A DNA stretch of 64,000 nt from Desulfomonile tiedjei DSM 6799 (lineage in GTDB: Bacteria; Desulfobacterota; Desulfomonilia; Desulfomonilales; Desulfomonilaceae), in NCBI RefSeq assembly GCF_000266945.1, contig NC_018025.1:2914001-2978000 (forward strand), given 5' to 3'. The notes below the pieces were generated by a model. It made no database searches, was not told where the DNA came from, and saw nothing but the letters and a program-made list of their open reading frames with translations. Shown here one piece after another: positions 47,117 through 55,679 of the stretch. Made by a program: the position numbers and the translations under genes. Positions within the stretch are counted from its first letter, which is position 1; each line of letters begins with the position of its first letter.

Positions 47117-48829
47117 CTACCGGTCCGTACGAATATGGATGTCCCGCTGCGGAAAAGGAATCTCGATTCCTTGTTTCCGGAATTCTTCATGGATGGCCCA
47201 GCTTAGTTGATGAATTATTCTACCCCTGAGTTCCGGCGGATCGATCCAGCACAACAGCTCAAGATCAAGGGCTGAATCACCGAAACGCCGAAATCGAATT
47301 CTCGGAGCCGGATGAGACAAGACAAGTTCGTTTTGCTGCACGATCTTCAGCCATACCTCCTCTACCTTTGCCAGATCCGAACCATAGGCTACTCCGATTT
47401 TAACCCGAATTCGAGACGCTGGAACAGGAGCACTCTCATTGATCATCTTGGCATTAGCTATTACTGAGTTGGGAATCGATATCAGGATGTCGTCTCGTGT
47501 TCGAATGCGAGTGCTCCGGAGGCCCACTTCGGTAACCTCTCCTCGTTCCCCTTCTCCGAGAACAATGTAGTCCCCCAACTTAAACGGACGGTCCAGAATG
47601 ATCATCACTGTGCCGATGACATTGGACAGCGCTTCACGACCTGCCAGTGCCACGGCGAGACCGCCGATTCCCAGTCCCGTGATGAGAGAGTACGTGGGCA
47701 GTCCCAATCTGGCACCCAGATTGACCATCATCACGCCGACAATGATCACCGACAGAGCTTGAAAGCCGAGGCGAACCAGTTGATCGTCCACTCCTCCTCG
47801 TACAATTCCGCCCACGAACACAAAGATCGCAGCAATTCGATTGAGTACCGCACCGATCAACCATATCCGAGCGCCATAGGATATGAGCAAAAAGACAAAT
47901 GCTATCGGCATATAGACGTCGGCATTGAGGAAGCGCAATCCGTAGATGATAAACCAGAGGCCGACGTGCGAAAAAAGAATCAGAGTTACAGGTAGAATAA
48001 GGCCGCCCACCGAGTGCTTCACGCCCCATTGGAACTTCTCATCCAACATGCCGAGGAGTCCACCGCCCCCCTTGTATAGCAACAGAATCGTTCCGGCAGC
48101 GATCCCAAAATAGATGATAAGTCCTATCCATTGCCACGTTGCCTCACCGAAGATCTCTGTTCGAGCCCAGTTTGGCAACCGCTCTACAAGAGATTTTGGC
48201 ACAATCAGACTGCCCGTGTCCTTGAGCTGGTCCAGGAGCGCTCCGCCTCCGGACTGAGGCGTATATGGCAGGTCTTTTACCTTCTCGTAATATGATTCCG
48301 CATTTCTGACCGTATCGCTCGAAAAGAGGAACCGTTCGGTGGAAGATCCCTCGCTCACGAGCGCAATGGAGATCTCCGTGTAAGGGATGGTCCAACTGGT
48401 CATCTTTTCCGTTCGGACGGCTTTGGCATCAGGAATTTCATCATAGGGTGGTATTTCAATTCGATCCAGAGTCTCCTTGAGATACAGGGTCATATAGAAC
48501 CCCATTACGTGTCTCAGTGCGGGTGGTTCTTTCTCCAGATTCAGGCATCGAGCCGCTCGTTCGGCGAGTGCAACGGCCTTGTGTTCGTGCCCCGCCTTGT
48601 ATGCCTGAGTAGCATCGTTCATGGTGTCAAGAAAAGTCTTGAGAGTGGCTCTCGGGCTGGAAACGTTCGGAGGAGCAAGAGGATGCAGATCCACGGCTGC
48701 TTCGGCTCCGTTTGTCCAAAAAAAACACAGAAACAGTACCGTAAGCTGGAGACCGTAGCGCAATGACCCCATAATCCTGTACGGTGCAGCGTTCCTTGCA
48801 TATCTAAGCGGAGTGGTATTATTGGCCAT
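47117..48829 (-). CDS. MscS-family mechanosensitive channel with large N-terminal domain
   Basis: A 570-residue channel homologue. After a signal-like segment (RYGLQLTVLFLCFFWTNGAEA) comes a periplasmic region of about 170 residues, then several membrane helices and the MscS core: ITGLGIGGLAVALAGREALSN and ILDRPFKLGDYIVLGEGERGEV, followed by DDILISIPNSVIANAKMINE. The ATG at 48829 overlaps the end of the PsiE-like gene by 11 bases; an ATG at 48772, closer to the signal segment, is also possible. A fragment of a related gene lies at 44755-44870. Confidence 0.85.
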   Translation of the reverse strand: MANNTTPLRYARNAAPYRIMGSLRYGLQLTVLFLCFFWTNGAEAAVDLHPLAPPNVSSPRATLKTFLDTMNDATQAYKAGHEHKAVALAERAARCLNLEKEPPALRHVMGFYMTLYLKETLDRIEIPPYDEIPDAKAVRTEKMTSWTIPYTEISIALVSEGSSTERFLFSSDTVRNAESYYEKVKDLPYTPQSGGGALLDQLKDTGSLIVPKSLVERLPNWARTEIFGEATWQWIGLIIYFGIAAGTILLLYKGGGGLLGMLDEKFQWGVKHSVGGLILPVTLILFSHVGLWFIIYGLRFLNADVYMPIAFVFLLISYGARIWLIGAVLNRIAAIFVFVGGIVRGGVDDQLVRLGFQALSVIIVGVMMVNLGARLGLPTYSLITGLGIGGLAVALAGREALSNVIGTVMIILDRPFKLGDYIVLGEGERGEVTEVGLRSTRIRTRDDILISIPNSVIANAKMINESAPVPASRIRVKIGVAYGSDLAKVEEVWLKIVQQNELVLSHPAPRIRFRRFGDSALDLELLCWIDPPELRGRIIHQLSWAIHEEFRKQGIEIPFPQRDIHIRTDR

Positions 48830-49232
48830 TCTCAACGGTGTCCTCAGCTCCAGCAGTTTTTTGCACTCCATTCATGAGATACTTCCTGGTAGCCATGAGT
48901 GCAGCGAAAGCGGCTACTCCCAGTGGAATCTCCCAGAAAAGAATTTGCGGTTCGAGCATTCTTCTCGCTATGACAAAAGACATCAAATTTATGAGTGAAG
49001 ACAGCTCGTGCGAGATAAGAGTCCGCACCAACTCGAGACCTATGGTCATCAGGAGAATTCTCTGACTAATCTCGTGCAGAGTGGCCAGAGATTTCCAGTC
49101 AAGATCCAAGGCCATCCTCAGTGTTGCTAAGAAGAAACTGAGCACCCCGACAAGAAGAGCCAGGGCTATGATACGCTCACACCAGCCGACCAGTTCTTGA
49201 TTGATTGCGGAGATCCGATCGCCCAAATTCAT
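48819..49232 (-). CDS. PsiE-like membrane protein
   Basis: A 137-residue protein with three to four hydrophobic helices (IIALALLVGVLSFFLATLR, ISQRILLMTIGLELVRTLI, LGVAAFAALMATRKYL). Size and pattern fit the phosphate-starvation-inducible PsiE family. The gene overlaps the MscS start, so the two membrane proteins are probably translationally coupled. Confidence 0.6.
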   Translation of the reverse strand: MNLGDRISAINQELVGWCERIIALALLVGVLSFFLATLRMALDLDWKSLATLHEISQRILLMTIGLELVRTLISHELSSLINLMSFVIARRMLEPQILFWEIPLGVAAFAALMATRKYLMNGVQKTAGAEDTVENGQ

Positions 49233-49593
49233 GGAAATCTCTTTCTTGAGAAAGACTCAGTTCAATGAGGTGCCCGTCCTCTTATCATGAGATGTAGTCG
49301 ATTGACAGATTTACCTCTTTCGTTTAAGCGAGGGCGGAAACAAGGAGCGTAATTGAGACCGCCCTCTGTCGAGTCCCTACTGACCACATTGGCGCTGACT
49401 TTTCTGAAATTCTTTGTCCCGCAGGGACTAAAGAAAATAGCCAGGTAATTCATTGCCGGGAATTCAGTATCAGCCGCCCCTCCGGGAGTCGAGAATCATT
49501 GTATTTTTCCTTAACCGGCGATGAATCGCCGGCCTATTGTCAGTTGTTCCTCTGGAACAAACGGCCAAAAAGACACCAAGTTAGCGCCTATGC
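49233..49593. other. Intergenic region with MITE-like repeat
   Basis: A 361-base gap between genes on the same strand, mostly occupied by an imperfect inverted repeat. Open frames inside it are repeat sequence. Confidence 0.55.
49413..49561. repeat. MITE-like imperfect inverted repeat
   Basis: Left arm 49413-49463 (starts TTTGTCCCGCAGGGACTAAA) and right arm 49511-49561 (ends TTCCTCTGGAACAAA) are complementary at roughly 70 percent. The right arm contains CCGGCGATGAATCGCCGG, itself a small palindrome. No transposase is near. It resembles a non-autonomous element or regulatory hairpin family; terminal duplications could not be identified. Confidence 0.6.
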
Positions 49594-51081
49594 CTACTGG
49601 CCGCCCGTCACGCTGGGGAGTTTCTGCACCTTAACGATCGGCGGCGGATTCCACTTGCCGACGAGAACTTCCTGTTTCGGCGCATACAGGCGCATGGTCA
49701 AGTTGAAAGGTCCTTTTGGTGCCGGTAGCCAGTTCGCTTCCCTGTTTTTGCCGGGACTTTCATTCTGGAAATAGAGGTCAAGAGAACCGTCCGGGTTGTA
49801 AGTAAACGGCATCCAGCTACTGACAGCGAACCGATCCAGGCTGTTCGCGACCTGGAACCCTTCCTGATCGTAAAGAGTGATCGACCAGAAGGCACTCACA
49901 GGCGGCAATAATCCCTTATCGAAGTGAATCGTATAATTGTTCGCACCGTCAAGAGGCTTGCCTGTCTCATCTCCGAGATTCAGAGGATAGATGGCATCTC
50001 CGGGCAGGTTGGCACCGAGACCGAGTTGGGAAACGATGGCGCGCTTGAGATAGTAGTTGCCATAAACCCCCATTGTATCCGTGTTCATCGACCAGTCGTT
50101 GACGACGCGAGCGAGCGAGGGTATTTTCCATTCCATGAGCTTCTGGGCGCTTTCCGGCACTGTCGCGAGCGCTTTTTGAACGGACGGATCGAGTTTGGTG
50201 AAGTCGAAGCTCCGCCCCACTTCGATGCCGATGTGTTTCATGCGCGCAACGATCGGCTCATCGGTGGTGTGCGGCGGTATGACTTTCAGCAGCTCGGCGG
50301 CGTAAGCGAAGAATTTGTCCGCAGACATAGTGTCCACCTGAACTTTCGGTGGCGTCTTCATGTCAACCGTGGGATCGATTTTCACTGGGACAGGCTCCGG
50401 CGTCTTGCCCCAACGCGAGAGCGGCGTGACTTTGAAGCCTGCCTGGATCTTGTGAACAGCGTCATAGTCTTTTGGGCCGTCAGTCTTGGTGCGGCCGATG
50501 ACCCACACATAGGGTGTTGGAGCATCAATTAGTTGTGTGTTTTTGGGGAGTTTAAATTCCTCGATGAACCGATCTCTTAAATCAGGACGCCAGCAAGAAG
50601 GAACCACGAGAAAATTTATTGCCTGAGTGCCGGTCGTACGCCAACCCGGAGAAGCGAAGACGTCCGTCCACATATCGAGCATCGGCAACAGGTAATACCG
50701 TCCACCCGTATCCGGAGCGGAGACGACCACAGGTTCCGTCGTGAGATCCAGCCACGCGATGGAATACAGGGTATCGAAATTCGGCCTTACAACCGTCCTC
50801 ATGGTGGCGGGCGGATACTCCGGAATATTGACGAACATGTTCATCGGCCCTTTGCCGAACTCTTTTCCGGGCTCGATGTTCGTTGATTGCTTCCGGGTGA
50901 TATCCATTGTCACCAACGAATAGAAGTAGAGGTACGCTTCGATACCGATGGCGTGGGCCTCGTCCTCTGCTATTTTCATCTTTTCGGCGTGGGCGGTCAT
51001 GGGCAACAGTAGCATTGCTGAAACAGCGATAATCGCGAAGAGACCGCCTCTCGGTCGAAACCTCATATTATTCTTGTTCAT
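49594..51081 (-). CDS. Exported DUF1254/DUF1214 protein
   Basis: A 495-residue protein with a signal peptide (GGLFAIIAVSAMLLLPMTAHA). The N-terminal part is DUF1254 (AYLYFYSLVTMDITRKQ, RPNFDTLYSIAWLDLTTEP, RYYLLPMLDMWTDVFASPG), the C-terminal part DUF1214 (LPPVSAFWSITLYDQEG, SLDLYFQNESPGKNREANWL, TMRLYAPKQEVL). The family is widespread and its activity is undefined. The ATG at 51081 follows AAAGGAA. Confidence 0.87.
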   Translation of the reverse strand: MNKNNMRFRPRGGLFAIIAVSAMLLLPMTAHAEKMKIAEDEAHAIGIEAYLYFYSLVTMDITRKQSTNIEPGKEFGKGPMNMFVNIPEYPPATMRTVVRPNFDTLYSIAWLDLTTEPVVVSAPDTGGRYYLLPMLDMWTDVFASPGWRTTGTQAINFLVVPSCWRPDLRDRFIEEFKLPKNTQLIDAPTPYVWVIGRTKTDGPKDYDAVHKIQAGFKVTPLSRWGKTPEPVPVKIDPTVDMKTPPKVQVDTMSADKFFAYAAELLKVIPPHTTDEPIVARMKHIGIEVGRSFDFTKLDPSVQKALATVPESAQKLMEWKIPSLARVVNDWSMNTDTMGVYGNYYLKRAIVSQLGLGANLPGDAIYPLNLGDETGKPLDGANNYTIHFDKGLLPPVSAFWSITLYDQEGFQVANSLDRFAVSSWMPFTYNPDGSLDLYFQNESPGKNREANWLPAPKGPFNLTMRLYAPKQEVLVGKWNPPPIVKVQKLPSVTGGQ

Positions 51082-51400
51082 GTTCTTATATTCCTTTACT
51101 CCTTGAATCGAATATTTTGCGACGATTAGCACTCCGAAGTAGCTTTTCACGGAATCAGCAGACGGAGCACCGTTCACGTGTCATCACCGGGCCGAACGTT
51201 CGATAGTCCTTTTCTTGCCTAAGGACTGGTTCCGAAGGACATCCTGTCCGGTAACCAGTTTGACAACACTTCAACAAAGGCGTTCATGCATCATAGGTAT
51301 TGCAGACAACGATCTGCTTCCAGTTGAGGAATCACAGCCGCCAATAGTACAAATCCCCGGACCTTTAAAAGCGATGTTCGTGCCAGTCTCATTTTGGCAG
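51082..51400. other. Intergenic region between marC and DUF1254 genes
   Basis: A 319-base gap with one strong hairpin and no recognisable gene. Confidence 0.5.
51225..51259. repeat. Nested hairpin
   Basis: ACTGGTTCCG and CGGTAACCAGT pair with one bulged base around an inner GGACA/TGTCC stem. No T-run follows in either direction, so its role is unclear; RNA or protein binding are options. Confidence 0.5.
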
Positions 51401-52054
51401 CTACAAATGCACGATACCGTATTGCCGTAAGGCCTGCACAACCCCATGAAACACAAGCCCCATCCCCATGGAAGCCACGAAAAAGCCTACTATCCGGGTA
51501 GCTGCATCCACCCCTTTGATCCCTATCCAGCTATAGATCTTTCTTGCGTACAAGAGAGATAAATAGGTAACAAACATAGTTGCCACGATGGCAAGAACGA
51601 CAGACGCTATAATTCCGCTGCCAGGATGTTCTACCAGTGAACTCATGCCCAGAACGGTAGCAATAGCTCCCGGACCAACCATTATTGGCATAGCCAGAGG
51701 GACGAAGGCGACATCCAGTGGCTTTTCGGTGGAATCTGCGCCAGAACCGGGTATCATTCCACCATTTGGAGAGGGAGAGAACAACTCGAAACCGAGTCGC
51801 ATGAGAATAATGCCCCCCACAATGCGAACCATGCTCAGCGGGATAGAGAAAATCCACAAAACCAGATTTCCGAACACCAGAAAGAATACTAATAAGAGCG
51901 TTGCATATAAACAGGATTGGCGTGAGACTTCGAGACGGACACTGTCTTCTCGACCCGCTGTGAGCTGGAGGAATACGGGAATTGCTTCAAACGGATTAAT
52001 AATTGCCAGCAAAGTAGTGAACGTTCCCACAAATAATGTGACAGCGTGTTCCAT
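51401..52054 (-). CDS. MarC-family integral membrane protein
   Basis: A 217-residue UPF0056/MarC protein with about six helices. Conserved family segments are seen: IINPFEAIPVFLQLT, IVGGIILMRLGFELF, and FVPLAMPIMVGPGAIATVLG. The name comes from an early, since revised, link to multiple antibiotic resistance; the function is unknown. It stands alone in the leftward run. Confidence 0.92.
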   Translation of the reverse strand: MEHAVTLFVGTFTTLLAIINPFEAIPVFLQLTAGREDSVRLEVSRQSCLYATLLLVFFLVFGNLVLWIFSIPLSMVRIVGGIILMRLGFELFSPSPNGGMIPGSGADSTEKPLDVAFVPLAMPIMVGPGAIATVLGMSSLVEHPGSGIIASVVLAIVATMFVTYLSLLYARKIYSWIGIKGVDAATRIVGFFVASMGMGLVFHGVVQALRQYGIVHL

Positions 52055-52154
52055 TCGAAACCTCTACATTTGATGATATCGCACCAACCAGAAAAAGAAC
52101 CAGGATCGATAAAGCATGAACAGGTGACCAATCCAATCCTGTCTTCAGGAGATG

Positions 52155-52562
52155 TCACAATTGAGGAAGCGCCAAGCTGGGGCAAACATTCTGGAGCATC
52201 CCCCACGCTTTCCAGAGCACCTGGTCGTCTTGAAAATCACGCGTCTGCCAGGTTGCCAACATTTGTCTTTTCCAGATTTCCGCAGTTGCCATCAACTCAT
52301 TTATGGCGACACTGCCGCGGGAATCGTCTTCAGCCAGACTGTTTGCCAAATTCTGAAGTTTCATTCTAAAATTCACGTCAATCTGAGCCCACTGATCCCA
52401 CGCTACCGGTTCGGTGGCGTTGTTCAGGAAGAGAGATACTGATGTAACAAAATCTTGAAGAATAGGGCACAGTTGGCCCATAACCGAGTCTTGCGGATAA
52501 GCATCCGCGACCATGCAACAAAGGAAAGTTACCGTCATCAAAGCACACAACAGTCTCATCAT
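52155..52562 (-). CDS. Small exported protein of unknown function
   Basis: A 135-residue protein with a signal peptide (MRLLCALMTVTFLCCMVADA). The mature part is helical, Trp-rich and has two Cys (GQLCPIL and QNVCPSL), probably one disulfide. GGGGG precedes a double ATG at 52562/52559. Not recognised. Confidence 0.6.
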   Translation of the reverse strand: MMRLLCALMTVTFLCCMVADAYPQDSVMGQLCPILQDFVTSVSLFLNNATEPVAWDQWAQIDVNFRMKLQNLANSLAEDDSRGSVAINELMATAEIWKRQMLATWQTRDFQDDQVLWKAWGMLQNVCPSLALPQL

Positions 52563-52711
52563 GCCCCCAAGAGTGCGAACCCTCGCAATCGTGAATTGCT
52601 GCTAAGGCAGTGTATGGAATGAAGCGAATCCGAATCCAGCCGCTGCTTTTTTTTTACCGATGAAAAGACTCTCCTGTCTTCGTGAATGAACAGATACGGG
52701 CAGCCAACCCT

Positions 52712-53074
52712 TTAGCTACCTGATTCTTTCCTGCGAGCTGTTTTTCGCCATCCTATGAGAAGAAGCGCGGTCAGATTGGCATGCACCAGGACCGCCGGCC
52801 ACAACAGCGGCCCGGCCCATTCTCCACAGATGCCCATGTAGGCGAGAAAGACCGTTACCAAGGCGCTGTAGGTCAACATGCCAAGCAATGCCAATCCCGG
52901 TAAGCATGCGATACCTAAAGCAATCAGTGCAATGCCGGCCACACGAGCTACCGGAATCGAAGCTCCGGTAAGCTCGGTGCCGAGCAATAACCACCCGACG
53001 AGAGCCGGGACAACCAGCAGTGCCAAACCCGTGGTCGCTTCGGCTACTGCGGCAAGGGTCAGCAGTTTTTTCAT
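52712..53074 (-). CDS. Small membrane protein downstream of the sulfatase
   Basis: A 120-residue protein with four hydrophobic helices (LLTLAAVAEATTGLALLVVP, RVAGIALIALGIACLPG, LTYSALVTVFLAYMGI, VLVHANLTALLLIGW). It starts 23 bases after the first arylsulfatase stop on the same strand and is probably in its operon. Function unknown. Confidence 0.7.
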   Translation of the reverse strand: MKKLLTLAAVAEATTGLALLVVPALVGWLLLGTELTGASIPVARVAGIALIALGIACLPGLALLGMLTYSALVTVFLAYMGICGEWAGPLLWPAVLVHANLTALLLIGWRKTARRKESGS

Positions 53075-53097
53075 TCGTCGAACTGACTTCAGTCTCG

Positions 53098-55599
53098 CTA
53101 CCGGGCGACAGTCCCAGTGGCTTGTTTGTCTCCCGTTTCGGTGTGCCGCTCCGGTTCGAGCTGAACCGTAAGCTTATTGATCTTCCCTGTGAATTTGAAG
53201 GGAACATCGTAGCGATACTCCAGCATCGCGACCCCGGTGCGGGTGTCCTGACCGATGTCGAAGGTTTCGTCTTCCGGGAACGTGATCGGGGTGGTGTGTT
53301 CCATGGAATTCCGGGCCACCTCCTTACCGTCAACGTACAACACGCCCGTGCCTCCCTTGCCCAAGCCCGGACCATCGGACTTGAAGTCGAAGACGATAGT
53401 GTGCTTCCCGGCTTTCAACTCAGGCCCTTCCCACGTCGTGCGCTTGAGGTCGAGCAGGTTGTATAAGAACACCACCTTGCCCCGGCCGAATCCAAACTCG
53501 CCCTTGGTCAGGAACAGGCCGTAGCCACCGAAGCGTCCGCCATCGGTGACGATCATGCCTTCCGCTCCACCTTCAGGAATTTCAACTTCGGCAGTAATGC
53601 TGTACGATTTATTCAGGATGTTCGGAGCACCACTGTTGGGTACACCGGTCAGTGTACCCGAATACGTGAAGACCGATCTTCCCGCTGTGAGGTTCGGCCG
53701 CGGCGTGTTCCAGCGAGCGAGCGTCGAATTGTCGAGCGGCAGCACGTCATACTTCTGCGCTTCCAGATAGAATAGGGCCTGCATCTGTTTGAGCTTCTCG
53801 GGCATCTTGGCTGCCATGTCGTTGAACTGGGTGGGATCCTCCTGGACGTTGTAGAGTTCCCAGTTGTATCCGGTGATCACATCTGGGGGCGGCTTGGTAC
53901 TGAGTTCCCATGGGAGCGTCACCGGAGTTGTGCACGCCACCCAGCCGTCGTGGTAGATGGCGCGATTGCCGAGCATCTCGAAGTATTGTGTGGTGTGCCG
54001 GGTAGGAGCATTTGCGTTGGCCTTTTCCCAGGTGTAGACCATGCTCACGCCTTCGATGGGCCGCTGCTTGATGCCGTCGATAGTCTCGGGCGCCTGGATG
54101 CCTGTCGCTTCGAGGATGGTCGGCACGATGTCGATTATATGGTGGAACTGGCGGCGAATGCCGCCAACATCGTTAATGTGGCCGGGCCAGGACATGGCCA
54201 CGCCTTGTGCGGTTCCGCCAAAGTGCGATGCCACCTGCTTCATCCACTTGAACGGCGTGCTCATGGCCCACGCCCAACCTGCCGCAAAGTGCGGAAACGT
54301 GCGTTCCGAGCCCCAGAACTCATACCAGAGAAACTGGTCCTTGACCGGCACTGAGACGCCATTGAACGTGGTGAACTCGTTCGGGGTTCCGTTGAGCATG
54401 CCTTCCGCGCTAGCCCCGTTGTCACCGGCGATGTAGACGATCAGAGTGTTGTCGAGTTCGCCCAGGTCTTCGACTGCCTGGATGACGCGGCCGATCTCGT
54501 GGTCCGTGTAGGCAAGATAGGCTCCGAAGACATCGGCTTGTTTGATAAAGAGTTTCTTCTCGTCCCAGCTAAGAGTATCCCACTCCGGCAGTTCCTTCGG
54601 CCACGGAGTTAGCTTGGCGTTCTCGGGCATGATACCCAGGCGCTTCTGGTTAGCGAAGATGGTCTCGCGCAATTTGTTCCAGCCTTGGTCGAAGAGGTGC
54701 ATGTCGCTGATCTTCTTGATCCATTCCTGGGTTGGATGGTGTGGAGCATGGGTGCCGCCCGGTACGTAGTAGACAAAAAACGGCTTGTCGGGCGCGATCT
54801 CCTTGAGCTCCTTCATGTATTGGATTGCCTCGTCCGCCATGGCCGTGGTCAGGTTCCAGCCTGGATTACCCTGAAAAGGATAGATGGCCGTCGTGTTGCG
54901 GAACAGGTTCGGTTGCCACTGGCTGGCGTCACCACCGACAAAGCCGTAGAAATACTCGAAGCCCAATCCGTTCGGCCACTGATCGAACGGTCCTGCCTGA
55001 GTTGCCTGATAAAAAGGTGTGTTGTGGTTCTTGCCGAACCATGAAGTTGCATAACCGTTGTCTCTCAGGATGGTGCCGATAGTTCCGCACTCCTTGCGGA
55101 TGATCGAGTCGTATCCTGGAAATCCCGTAGCGATTTCGCCCACTACCCCGAAGCCTGCTACGTGATGGTTGCGGCCTGTGACGATCGCCGCACGGGTGGG
55201 CGAGCACAGCGACGTCGAGTGAAAATTCGTGTACCGCAGCCCGCTCTTAGCGATTCGATCCAGTGCGGGGGAGGGGACGACACCGCCGAACGTGCTCGGA
55301 GCACCGAACCCGCTATCGTCAGTCATGATGAGCAGCACGTTCGGCGCGCCTTTCGGCGGCACGACGCGTGGCGCCCACCATGCCTTCGACTCCGAGGCCT
55401 TCTCTTTGATCACTCCGCCGAATTTCGGATCAGTCGGCGGCAATTGCTTACCATCAATGGTCGTTGTTGCGCTAGGCGAGCCCGGCACTCCGGTGATCTG
55501 TTCGGCTGCAACCGGCAAGGCCGACAGCACTGAGATTAAGCATGCCAGGAATAGTCTGTGGAAACTTAGATTCCGAATGTGTTTCCGCGAGACAGACAT
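53098..55599 (-). CDS. Exported arylsulfatase (first of tandem pair)
   Basis: An 833-residue sulfatase that hydrolyses sulfate esters. A signal peptide (RLFLACLISVLSALPVAA) precedes the mature protein. The metal-binding LLIMTDD (Asp94-95) and formylglycine site C132 in CSPTR are intact (CxPxR type), followed by GRNHHVAGFGV and the GDNG motif. A C-terminal beta-jelly-roll (about 660-830) follows the catalytic domain. It resembles the neighbouring 846-residue sulfatase throughout, so the two arose by tandem duplication. AAAGGAG precedes the ATG. It runs 80 bases after that gene, probably one operon. Confidence 0.93.
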   Translation of the reverse strand: MSVSRKHIRNLSFHRLFLACLISVLSALPVAAEQITGVPGSPSATTTIDGKQLPPTDPKFGGVIKEKASESKAWWAPRVVPPKGAPNVLLIMTDDSGFGAPSTFGGVVPSPALDRIAKSGLRYTNFHSTSLCSPTRAAIVTGRNHHVAGFGVVGEIATGFPGYDSIIRKECGTIGTILRDNGYATSWFGKNHNTPFYQATQAGPFDQWPNGLGFEYFYGFVGGDASQWQPNLFRNTTAIYPFQGNPGWNLTTAMADEAIQYMKELKEIAPDKPFFVYYVPGGTHAPHHPTQEWIKKISDMHLFDQGWNKLRETIFANQKRLGIMPENAKLTPWPKELPEWDTLSWDEKKLFIKQADVFGAYLAYTDHEIGRVIQAVEDLGELDNTLIVYIAGDNGASAEGMLNGTPNEFTTFNGVSVPVKDQFLWYEFWGSERTFPHFAAGWAWAMSTPFKWMKQVASHFGGTAQGVAMSWPGHINDVGGIRRQFHHIIDIVPTILEATGIQAPETIDGIKQRPIEGVSMVYTWEKANANAPTRHTTQYFEMLGNRAIYHDGWVACTTPVTLPWELSTKPPPDVITGYNWELYNVQEDPTQFNDMAAKMPEKLKQMQALFYLEAQKYDVLPLDNSTLARWNTPRPNLTAGRSVFTYSGTLTGVPNSGAPNILNKSYSITAEVEIPEGGAEGMIVTDGGRFGGYGLFLTKGEFGFGRGKVVFLYNLLDLKRTTWEGPELKAGKHTIVFDFKSDGPGLGKGGTGVLYVDGKEVARNSMEHTTPITFPEDETFDIGQDTRTGVAMLEYRYDVPFKFTGKINKLTVQLEPERHTETGDKQATGTVAR

Positions 55600-55679
55600 G
55601 AATACGCTCCTTTCATTTTCAATCGCGTAGAGGGGGCTCGCGAGGCTAACCTGATTATGCTTGCCGGCCTTTTGCAGAA

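Noticed and set aside
49262-49453. A 63-codon frame on the minus strand
   Set aside because: Its sequence is part of the MITE-like repeat and has no ribosome site.
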